This document shows, one piece after another, positions 1 to 5,593 of a stretch of DNA of 14,148 bases. Each line of letters starts with the position of its first letter. Position 1 is the first letter of the stretch. Position numbers and translations under genes: made by a program. Origin of the DNA: Christensenella sp. UBA7707 (GTDB lineage Bacteria; Bacillota; Clostridia; Christensenellales; CAG-138). The stretch is taken from positions 632 to 14,779 of the forward strand of contig DLFZ01000131.1 in NCBI GenBank assembly GCA_002482435.1, written 5' to 3'. The notes below the pieces were generated by a model, which was not told where the DNA came from, made no database searches, and was given only the letters and a program-made list of their open reading frames with translations.

Positions 1-1227
1 GACAACGAGGAAAACATCCATTCCGGCGATTATGTAATCGCCTCTTATCTGGTTTCCGGCATCACCGAGGCCGATGCGCTTTCGCGCGCGGGCAAATTTG
101 CCGTGGGGCAAACGGTGGGTACTTGGATCCAGCTTCCGGGCATTACGGACGCGATGGTTAGTGGGTATCAGGCGAGGGTACTTTCACTTGAACTTGTTCC
201 CTGCGAGCCAAAGGCCGCACTTTTGCGCGTTGCATTCCCTTCGCACAACTTCAAAAACAGCTTCGCCATGATGCAGACCGCCCTCGTGGGAAACGACGTT
301 TCTACCGCGCTTATGGTCAAGCTTCTCGACGTGAGCTTTACCGAACAGGCGCTTTCTTCCTACCGCGGCCCTGCGCTTTCCGTCGAAGGCGTGCGCGCCG
401 TAACGGGCGTTTATGATAGGCCTTTGGTTTTGAACATGATCAAGCCCTGTATCGGCTACACGGCGCTTGAAGGCGCCAAGCTTTTCTTCGAATCCGCCAT
501 GGGCGGGGTCGATATGATCAAAGACGACGAGGTGCTTTCGGAGATCCCCATCCTCAGCGTATTGGAACGCGTGCGCACCTATGCAAAGGCCGCCGAACAG
601 GTAAAAAAAGAAACGGGCCGCGCGCCCGTTTATATCCCCAACATCACCGCGCGCCCCAAGAAAATGCGCGAAACCGCAAAGCTACTTGTTGACGAAGGCG
701 CAAAGGCGTGCATGGTCAACTTTGTGACCGCCGGTGCCGACGCGCTGTATGAGCTGACCGAGGAATTCGGCTCTAGGCTTATGTTCCTTGGGCATTACGC
801 GGGCGCGGGCATGATGAGCTCGGCATGGCTCGGCTACGCAAACCCCGTGCTTCTTGGCACCCTGCCGCGCCTTGCGGGTGCGGACATGGTGATGACCATG
901 TACCCTGGCGCGCCCGGGTGCGCGGGATACTTCGAGTTTTTAAAGACCGTGCAAAAGCAAAAGCTCAAGCTCGGCAGCGTCAAACCCATTCTCACCGTGG
1001 TGGGAGGCGGGGTGACCCCCTTGAACCTGAGCGCGGTCATCAAAGAGCTTGGCACGGATGTGGTGCTCGGCGTGGGTGGGGCCATACAAGGCCACCCCAT
1101 GGGCACAAGAAGCGGTGCCGAGGCCGTGATGGCGGCGGTGGATGCTGCGGAAAACGGCGTATCTTTGGAAGAAAAAGCGGCATCCTGCGCGCCTTTGAAG
1201 GCCGCGCTGGACGCATGGAAGAAATAG
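1..1227 (+). CDS. oiaX: RuBisCO-like protein, probable 3-oxo-isoapionate-4-phosphate decarboxylase (5' partial)
   Basis: The frame is open from base 1, so the start lies upstream; 408 residues are visible and probably only 10-20 are missing, given the usual RLP length. Fragment numbering shows the RuBisCO fold: GTW near residue 40, IKP with Lys148 (RuBisCO K175), KDDE with carbamylation Lys174 and metal ligands Asp176 and Glu177 (K201, D203, E204), His265 (H294), and a GGG then GG-x3-GHP phosphate site near the C terminus. Residues needed for carboxylation are changed: E60 is Gly36, N123 is Met90, K177 is Cys150, R295 is Tyr, and the loop 6 lysine is absent. It therefore should not fix CO2. 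RLPs of the OiaX type decarboxylate 3-oxo-isoapionate 4-phosphate to L-erythrulose 1-phosphate, and the two C4-phosphate isomerase homologues directly downstream fit that product. Alternatives are OiaT (transcarboxylase/hydrolase) or MtnW-like enolase, both less likely here. Family very sure, exact reaction moderately sure. Confidence 0.85.
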   Translation, partial: DNEENIHSGDYVIASYLVSGITEADALSRAGKFAVGQTVGTWIQLPGITDAMVSGYQARVLSLELVPCEPKAALLRVAFPSHNFKNSFAMMQTALVGNDVSTALMVKLLDVSFTEQALSSYRGPALSVEGVRAVTGVYDRPLVLNMIKPCIGYTALEGAKLFFESAMGGVDMIKDDEVLSEIPILSVLERVRTYAKAAEQVKKETGRAPVYIPNITARPKKMRETAKLLVDEGAKACMVNFVTAGADALYELTEEFGSRLMFLGHYAGAGMMSSAWLGYANPVLLGTLPRLAGADMVMTMYPGAPGCAGYFEFLKTVQKQKLKLGSVKPILTVVGGGVTPLNLSAVIKELGTDVVLGVGGAIQGHPMGTRSGAEAVMAAVDAAENGVSLEEKAASCAPLKAALDAWKK

Positions 1228-1245
1228 AAACGGAGGAATTTTCCC

Positions 1246-1710
1246 ATGGCAAAACCGATCGTCATCGGCTGCGACAACGCAGCGGTCGAATTGAAGAACA
1301 TCCTCAAGGGTGTACTCGCGCAAATGAACATTCCCTATGAGGACGTGGGCGTGGACAGCGAAACGGACAGCTCCTTATATCCCAAGGTGGCTGAGCGCGT
1401 ATGTGAAACCATCATCGCCTCCGGCTACCAAAAAGAGGGCATCATCCTTTGCGGCACAGGAATCGGCATGGCGATGACCGCCAACAAATTCCCCGGCATT
1501 TTTGCCGCCGTGTGCCACGATTCGTTCTCGGCAGAACGCGCCCGCCTTTCCAACAACGGCAACGTCATCTGCATGGGCGCTCGCGTAATCGGCCCCGAAC
1601 TTGCAAAAAAAATTCTTCGCGAGTGGCTTGCGCTTGAATATGTGCCGGGTGGAAGCTCCCAGCCCAAGGTCGATTCCATGCGCTCCATCGACGCAGCGAG
1701 CCGCAGATAG
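1246..1710 (+). CDS. derI: RpiB/LacAB-family isomerase, probable D-erythrulose-4-phosphate isomerase
   Basis: 154 residues, normal for the RpiB/LacAB family. GGAGG at 1232-1236 sits 9 bases before the ATG, and the gene starts 18 bases after the RLP stop. The family core is present: GCD at 8-10, the catalytic CGTGIG loop with Cys69 and Thr71, ANKFPG at 79-84, SNNGN at 102-106 and MGARVIG at 110-116. Compared with E. coli RpiB as I recall it, His10 is Asn11 and the ring-opening His99 is Ser102; the phosphate-binding arginines near the C terminus are also not conserved in position. A tetrulose 4-phosphate cannot form a furanose ring, so loss of the ring-opening His fits DerI/EryI-type activity (D-erythrulose 4-phosphate to D-erythrose 4-phosphate). 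The stretch HDSFSAERA before SNN also resembles what I remember of erythritol-pathway EryI. Cytoplasmic. The family is certain; the substrate is inferred from residues and neighbours. Confidence 0.87.
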   Translation: MAKPIVIGCDNAAVELKNILKGVLAQMNIPYEDVGVDSETDSSLYPKVAERVCETIIASGYQKEGIILCGTGIGMAMTANKFPGIFAAVCHDSFSAERARLSNNGNVICMGARVIGPELAKKILREWLALEYVPGGSSQPKVDSMRSIDAASRR

Positions 1711-1722
1711 CGGGGATAACGC

Positions 1723-2496
1723 ATGAAAAAGCTTTTGATGGGCACCAACCTCAAAATGTACAAAACCCCTGCGCAAACGGAAAGCTACCTTTGCGCGCTC
1801 CAATCGCTTACGGAGGACCTTCGTAACGATGTAACGCTGTTCGTGATTCCTTCCTACCCCGCGCTTGACCGTGCGGTGAACACGGTTAGGGATAAGGCCA
1901 TTCTCCTTGGCGCACAGAACATGCACCCTGAGGAACAGGGGCAGTTTACCGGCGAAGTTTCGCCGCTGATGCTCAAGGAGCTGGGGCTTGACATCGTGGA
2001 GATCGGCCACAGCGAGCGCAGGCATGTTTTTCATGAAACGGACGCGGAGGAAAACAAAAAGGTGCTGAGCGCGCTCGCGCACGGCTTCACCGCGCTTTTG
2101 TGCGTGGGTGAAACCGCGGAGCAAAAGGCCTATGGAATCGCCGACGAGGTGCTATCCATGCAGCTCAAAATCGGCCTCAACGGCGTGACAAAAACGCAGC
2201 TTTCCCGCCTGTGGGTGGCGTATGAGCCCGTGTGGGCCATCGGCGTCAATGGCACGCCCGCGTCGCAGCAATACGCCAAGGAGCGTCACCTTCACATTAA
2301 GGCGGTGCTCGAAATGCTTTTTCCGGGCAATGAAGTTCCCGTGCTTTACGGAGGCAGCGTAAACCCGGATAACGCGCGGGATCTGATTGTGCAAAACGGC
2401 ATAGACGGCCTTTTTACCGGCCGCGCCGCGTGGGAAGCGGAAAACTTCAACAAGCTCATTCGGCAGGTACTGCCGCTATACAAGGGGAGGGCATAA
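1723..2496 (+). CDS. lerI: Triosephosphate-isomerase-like protein, probable L-erythrulose-1-phosphate isomerase
   Basis: 257 residues with a complete TIM barrel. Catalytic residues are visible: Asn9 and Lys11 in TNLKMY, His96 in EIGHSERR, Glu168 in AYEPVWAIG, and the phosphate-binding GGSVNP at 210-215. It departs from housekeeping TPI where specificity would change: the usual N-terminal GNWKMN is TNLKMY, and the end of loop 6 reads VNGTPA instead of the typical TGKTA. These changes, and the position between an RLP and an RpiB-like gene, point to the LerI/EryH branch that interconverts L-erythrulose 1-phosphate and D-erythrulose 4-phosphate. The ATG is 12 bases after the upstream stop with a weak GGGGA ribosome site near 1712-1717, so translational coupling is likely. 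A generic glycolytic TPI is the alternative, but that gene usually sits with gap/pgk, which are absent here. Confidence 0.85.
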   Translation: MKKLLMGTNLKMYKTPAQTESYLCALQSLTEDLRNDVTLFVIPSYPALDRAVNTVRDKAILLGAQNMHPEEQGQFTGEVSPLMLKELGLDIVEIGHSERRHVFHETDAEENKKVLSALAHGFTALLCVGETAEQKAYGIADEVLSMQLKIGLNGVTKTQLSRLWVAYEPVWAIGVNGTPASQQYAKERHLHIKAVLEMLFPGNEVPVLYGGSVNPDNARDLIVQNGIDGLFTGRAAWEAENFNKLIRQVLPLYKGRA

Positions 2497-2498
2497 GT

Positions 2499-3110
2499 AT
2501 GGAAGCGGGCATGGAACGAAAGAAAATTTACGGCCTTTTGAATACGGCGGCACAACGCGCTTACGCGCGCGGTATCCAATCCGGCAGCGGCGGCAACCTT
2601 TCCGCACGCGATGCACAAAGCGGGCAAATGATCGTGAAGGCGAGCGGCGGCTCGTTTGCCGATTGCAACGCCGAAGGAGAAGGCTTTGTCATTACGGATT
2701 TCTCCGGCAAGCGCATCAACGAAAGCGATCCAAAGCCCACCCGTGAGGTGGTGCTTCACGGCATGCTGTATGCGCTTTCCGATAAGGTCGGCGGCGTGAT
2801 GCACTGCCATAGCCCATGGGCCATAGCTTATGCTTACAACCACGATGTGCTTCCCATGACCACGCTTCACGTAAAGCTCAAGCTTGGACACGATATTCCC
2901 ATTCTCAATGTGGATTCGCCCATGCTTTTGGAGGAGCACGTTCCTCTCGTACGTGCGCTTTTTGAGAAAAACCCTAAGCTTACGGCGTTCATCCTGCGGG
3001 GTCACGGCGTGGTTGCGATTGGGGCGGATATTCTCGAGGCGGAGCATACGGCCGAGCTCATCGAGGAGACCGCGCAGATCGCCGTTTTGCGCGAACTTTT
3101 GGAAAAATAA
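2499..3110 (+). CDS. Class II aldolase/adducin-family protein (FucA/AraD/OtnC superfamily), substrate unknown
   Basis: 203 residues from ATG 2499, chosen because GGGGAGG at 2484-2490 lies 8 bases ahead; it follows the TIM-like gene by 2 bases (TAAGTATG). An in-frame upstream codon at 2430 would lie inside the previous gene. Family landmarks: SGSGGNLSAR at 28-37 (phosphate loop), Glu83 in PTREV (catalytic Glu), zinc ligands His102 and His104 in MHCHSPW, and His169 in RGHGVV. All three zinc histidines and the Glu are intact, so an active metal-dependent retro-aldolase or decarboxylase is expected. The family includes FucA (cleaves L-fuculose 1-phosphate), AraD (ribulose-5-phosphate epimerase) and OtnC (3-oxo-tetronate 4-phosphate decarboxylase). 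Its tight coupling implies a step in the same branched or C4 acid-sugar pathway, but I cannot place it in the published apionate scheme. A ketose 1-phosphate such as L-erythrulose 1-phosphate is a chemically plausible substrate; this is speculation. Confidence 0.82.
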   Translation: MEAGMERKKIYGLLNTAAQRAYARGIQSGSGGNLSARDAQSGQMIVKASGGSFADCNAEGEGFVITDFSGKRINESDPKPTREVVLHGMLYALSDKVGGVMHCHSPWAIAYAYNHDVLPMTTLHVKLKLGHDIPILNVDSPMLLEEHVPLVRALFEKNPKLTAFILRGHGVVAIGADILEAEHTAELIEETAQIAVLRELLEK

Positions 3111-3133
3111 ACCACAAACACGAAGATGAACAG

Positions 3134-3185
3134 TTATCAAAAACACAGGTAATATGATATAATCAAAACTGTATCATCAAATACA
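3134..3185 (+). promoter_or_regulatory. Promoter and candidate autoregulatory operator of the GntR gene
   Basis: TTATCA at 3134-3139, an 18-base spacer, then TATAAT at 3158-3163 preceded by TGA, giving an extended -10. Overlapping symmetric elements cover the -10 and expected start: TGAT-ATA-ATCA (3155-3165), ATGATA/TATCAT arms (3154-3159 and 3172-3177), and TGTAT-N6-ATACA (3170-3185). AT-rich inverted repeats of this kind are typical for FadR-type GntR regulators, so autoregulation is likely. No terminator lies between the aldolase stop (3110) and this site, so read-through from the operon is also possible. Confidence 0.6.
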
Positions 3186-3205
3186 ATCCGCTGGGGGCAT
3201 GGAAC

Positions 3206-3940
3206 ATGCAGAAGTCCTTGGAGTTACCCAATACACAGATCAGGCTAAACAACAGGCGCATGAGCGAGCTGATTTGTGAGCAAATTTCCGACTGGATTAT
3301 GGACGGCACGCTTGAGGCCGGGCAAAAAATCAGCGAGGATGATCTCGCCGATAAATTCGGCGTCAGCCGTATGCCCGTGCGCGAAGCCATTCGTATGCTG
3401 GGCGCCAAGGGCCTTGTGCAGAGCGTACCCTATGCCGGAAGCACCGTCCGTAAGCTCAACGAGGGTGAAATACGCGAAGTCTATATGCTTAGAAGCGTGC
3501 TCGAACCGCTTGCGTGCAAGGTTTCCTCGCAAAACATCGATGCGGCGCAGCTCAAGCAGCTTGTAAACGTGCAAAACGCTTTGGAAGCTTGCGGCGAAGG
3601 CCCCATTGGCCTTGAAACCAGCAAAAGCATGTACCAGCTCAACCGCGAGTTCCATATGTGCATGTACCGCCCCTGCGGCATGGAACGCCTCATGCAGATG
3701 ATCGACAATCTTTGGGACAGCATCGCCTACCTTCGCATGCGCACCGCCATCGATCCTCGCTACCCCAAGCAAATGCAGCAGGAGCACAGGCGCTACATCA
3801 GCCTTTTGGAGCAGCGCGACGGCGAAACCCTCGCCGCGCAGCTTGAGGAGAATCTAAAACGCCACATCGTGGATATCCCCGGCATGGGCGCGGTGCGCAT
3901 TCTTGGCAGCCGCTCCGCCGTGGATCAGCCCATAAGCTAA
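3206..3940 (+). CDS. GntR-family transcriptional regulator, FadR subfamily (FCD domain)
   Basis: 244 residues. The N-terminal winged helix-turn-helix (about 17-85) has the classic pattern: ISDWIMDGTLEAGQKISE, then LADKFGVSRMPVREAIRML, then KGLV and the wing. Residues about 90-225 form the all-helical FCD ligand domain, with probable metal ligands His150 (REFH), His194 (QEH) and His220 (KRH); the usual Asp four residues before the first His is Asn146. The ATG at 3206 is preceded by a CTGGGGG ribosome site (3191-3197); the ATG at 3199 is out of frame. FCD regulators commonly sense carboxylates or sugar acids, which fits control of the adjacent RLP-isomerase operon by an apionate-type acid or phosphorylated intermediate. 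That ligand is inferred from context only. Confidence 0.9.
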   Translation: MQKSLELPNTQIRLNNRRMSELICEQISDWIMDGTLEAGQKISEDDLADKFGVSRMPVREAIRMLGAKGLVQSVPYAGSTVRKLNEGEIREVYMLRSVLEPLACKVSSQNIDAAQLKQLVNVQNALEACGEGPIGLETSKSMYQLNREFHMCMYRPCGMERLMQMIDNLWDSIAYLRMRTAIDPRYPKQMQQEHRRYISLLEQRDGETLAAQLEENLKRHIVDIPGMGAVRILGSRSAVDQPIS

Positions 3941-3955
3941 AAGCAAATCGAATTG

Positions 3956-3999
3956 AAAAAAGCTGCCTCGGAAATTTTCCAAAGCAGCTTTTTTGTTTT
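3956..3999. terminator. Bidirectional intrinsic terminator between gntR and bioY
   Basis: A perfect 11-bp stem, AAAAAAGCTGC (3956-3966) with GCAGCTTTTTT (3984-3994), encloses a 17-base loop in which GGAAA and TTTCC can also pair. T-rich tracts follow on both strands, so it can end the plus-strand gntR message and the minus-strand bioY message of these convergent genes. Confidence 0.85.
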
Positions 4000-4033
4000 T
4001 GGGTCGGTCAAGCAGGAACGCGCAAGAGCACAT

Positions 4034-4585
4034 TCAGGCGTTGAACAAAGTCGGCGCGCGCCGCCGTAAGGCCGATGCAAGAAGCACGCTCAGCGCAAGC
4101 TTCACAAGGTCGATGGGCAAAAACACATACAGTAAGTAAAACGCCTTGGAAGCGGCGAGCGGCGTGCCCAGCGACGAAAGCACAATCGCCATATAGCCGA
4201 TGCCAATCAATTCACACAAAAGCGTGAGAAGCGCGCAAAAAGCCGCAAATTTCGCCGTTTTACCCTGAAACAGGTACTTACGGGCCAGGAAGCTTGTAAC
4301 GGGGGCCATCACAAGGAAGGAAATAAGGTACCCGAACGTAGGCGTAAGCACATAGGAAATGCCGCCGCCGCCGGTAAATACGGGTACCCCCGCAAGGCCG
4401 ATTACAAGGTACGCCGCCTGTGAAAGAAGCGCCGCATAGGGCGAAAGCGCAAGCCCACAAAGAAACACAAAAAACACCTGTAAGGTAATGGGGACGGCGG
4501 AAATGGGCAGCTTGATGAACGCGCCCACCGCCGTAAGTGCCGCAAATAGCGCGGCAAGGACAATCTGTTTGACGCTTAGCTTCAT
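4034..4585 (-). CDS. bioY: BioY, biotin-specific S component of an ECF transporter
   Basis: 183 residues with about six hydrophobic membrane segments, the usual BioY size. Signature motifs are visible: PITLQVFFV at 32-40, GLAGVPVF then GGGG at 63-75, PTFGYLI at 82-88, and FLPIDLVK at 155-162 near the last helix. BioY binds biotin in the membrane and works alone with low flux or with the shared EcfA/EcfA'/EcfT energising module; none of those genes is nearby, so a general module elsewhere is expected. The AAAGAAAGG ribosome site lies 6 bases ahead of the ATG. A clear promoter and a 14-bp palindrome lie upstream, suggesting repression. No biotin synthesis genes are present in the window, consistent with uptake from outside. 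Confidence 0.93.
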   Translation of the reverse strand: MKLSVKQIVLAALFAALTAVGAFIKLPISAVPITLQVFFVFLCGLALSPYAALLSQAAYLVIGLAGVPVFTGGGGISYVLTPTFGYLISFLVMAPVTSFLARKYLFQGKTAKFAAFCALLTLLCELIGIGYMAIVLSSLGTPLAASKAFYLLYVFLPIDLVKLALSVLLASALRRRAPTLFNA

Positions 4586-4603
4586 AGAATGCCTTTCTTT
4601 GAA

Positions 4604-4617
4604 AAATACATGTATTT
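4604..4617. promoter_or_regulatory. Perfect 14-bp palindrome AAATACATGTATTT, candidate bioY operator
   Basis: The perfect palindrome begins 19 bases upstream of the bioY ATG and lies directly downstream of the predicted bioY -10, so it would cover the transcription start. It does not match the BirA site pattern (TTGT-TAACC arms) or the BioR site that I know. Repressor unknown. Confidence 0.5.
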
Positions 4618-4620
4618 CTT

Positions 4621-4649
4621 ACTATAAAGCATCTATCTTGGGTTTGCAA
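4621..4649 (-). promoter_or_regulatory. bioY promoter (minus strand)
   Basis: Read on the minus strand: TTGCAA (4649-4644), a 17-base spacer, TATAGT (4626-4621). The start of transcription would fall near 4614. GGTTTGCAA at 4641-4649 resembles one arm of a Bacillota BirA operator; a second arm at the right spacing (4616-4624, TTCTTACTA) is poor, so BirA control is possible but weakly supported. Confidence 0.6.
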
Positions 4650-4672
4650 CATGTACGGAGGTGATGTAAAAT
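4644..4672 (+). promoter_or_regulatory. Promoter of the DUF2156-GNAT operon, sharing its -35 with bioY
   Basis: TTGCAA at 4644-4649, a 17-base spacer, TAAAAT at 4667-4672. TTGCAA is its own reverse complement, so the same hexamer can act as -35 in both directions, each at 17 bases from a good -10. The predicted start near 4680 gives a leader of about 20 bases before ATG 4700. Confidence 0.55.
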
Positions 4673-4699
4673 TGTAATGAAGTTGAACCGGAGGTTTTT

Positions 4700-5593
4700 A
4701 TGCTACAATTCCAACCCATTGCTCCCGAAATGCGGGAGCTCGTTTTACGCTATACCACACCATGGCATCTCAACAGCTCGGAATACACCTTCACAAATCT
4801 TCTCATGTGGGGCACGAACGGCCGCATCAAGCTGGCCGAGCACGATAACGCGCTGTTCTTTCTTCTTAAATATGGCAAACAGGAAGCCTTTATGTTTGCG
4901 CCGCTTACGCTTACGCCGCAGGGGGACTATGTTCGCGCGGTAAAAACAGCGGAGGAATACTGCCTGCAAAACGGCATAACGCCGCTCTTTAAAGCCATTT
5001 CCGGCCCGATCAAGGATGCGTTTTCACAATGTGAGGATTATGAGCTGTTCGAGGATCGCGACAATTACGACTATATTTACCGCATGGAAGACCTTCTCAC
5101 CCTCGCGGGCAAAAAGCTACATGCCAAGCGCAACCACATCAACCAGTTCCGCGCGAGGTACGAGTTTGAATATGTAGAGGTAACGCCGCGCATGATCGAG
5201 GAGTGTATGGAGGTGTACCGCATTTGGCTCGAGGGGAAGGATGTTTTTGAGCCGGGTGTGCTTGGCGAAATGGAAGCCATACACCAAATCCTTACGCATA
5301 TGGAGTTCTTGGGCGTAAAAGGCGGGGGCATACGCGTTGACGGCAGGCTTGTTGCTTTTACGCTGGGCGAAAAGATGAACGATGAAATGGCGGTCATCCA
5401 CATCGAAAAGGCTGACGGAAACATTCCGGGGCTTTATACGATCATCAATCAACAGTTCATCGAGCACGCATTTACCGACGTGAAGCTCATCAACCGCGAA
5501 GAGGATATGGGGCTTGAAGGGCTGCGCCGCGCAAAGCTTTCCTATTATCCAACGATGCTTCTTGAAAAATATGAGGGGAGGCGCAAAGCGTGA
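4700..5593 (+). CDS. DUF2156 protein (phosphatidylglycerol lysyltransferase C-terminal-like, GNAT fold)
   Basis: 297 residues, the usual length of stand-alone DUF2156 proteins in Clostridia. GGAGG at 4690-4694 sits 5 bases before the ATG. Family marks: EYTFTNLLMW at 28-37, DYIYRMEDL followed by GKKLHAKRNHINQF at 124-150, and INREEDMG then LRRAKLSYYP ending near residue 284. The fold is a tandem GNAT as in the soluble domain of MprF/LysX aminoacyl-tRNA:lipid transferases, but no membrane segments are seen, so it should be cytoplasmic and is not an MprF. Substrate is unknown; amino-acyl or acyl transfer is the family-level guess. It overlaps the next GNAT gene by 4 bases, so the two products are made together and may act together. 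Confidence 0.88.
   Translation: MLQFQPIAPEMRELVLRYTTPWHLNSSEYTFTNLLMWGTNGRIKLAEHDNALFFLLKYGKQEAFMFAPLTLTPQGDYVRAVKTAEEYCLQNGITPLFKAISGPIKDAFSQCEDYELFEDRDNYDYIYRMEDLLTLAGKKLHAKRNHINQFRARYEFEYVEVTPRMIEECMEVYRIWLEGKDVFEPGVLGEMEAIHQILTHMEFLGVKGGGIRVDGRLVAFTLGEKMNDEMAVIHIEKADGNIPGLYTIINQQFIEHAFTDVKLINREEDMGLEGLRRAKLSYYPTMLLEKYEGRRKA

Noticed and set aside
1..1227. True RuBisCO for carbon fixation
   Set aside because: Equivalents of E60, N123, K177, R295 and the loop 6 lysine are replaced, there is no small subunit or phosphoribulokinase, and the neighbours are C4 sugar-phosphate enzymes.
1..1227. MtnW-type enolase of methionine salvage
   Set aside because: No methionine-salvage gene (mtnX, mtnB, mtnD, mtnA) is next to it, while two erythrulose-phosphate isomerase homologues are.
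1375..2124. Long open frame on the minus strand opposite the RpiB-like and TIM-like genes
   Set aside because: It is a shadow of two clear enzyme genes; its translation has no recognisable domain, is rich in His/Arg/Ala as GC-rich antisense frames are, and has no convincing ribosome site.
2346..3146. 266-codon minus-strand frame opposite the class II aldolase
   Set aside because: It lies opposite a gene with all catalytic residues intact and shows no family motif.
4616..4649. Complete BirA operator at bioY
   Set aside because: Only the right arm (GGTTTGCAA) is convincing; the left arm matches about five of nine positions.
4677..4943. Plus-strand frame starting at 4677 after a good GGAGGTGAT
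   Set aside because: It overlaps the DUF2156 gene in another frame and its start would precede or coincide with the predicted transcript start; the GGAGGTGAT is more simply part of the promoter spacer.
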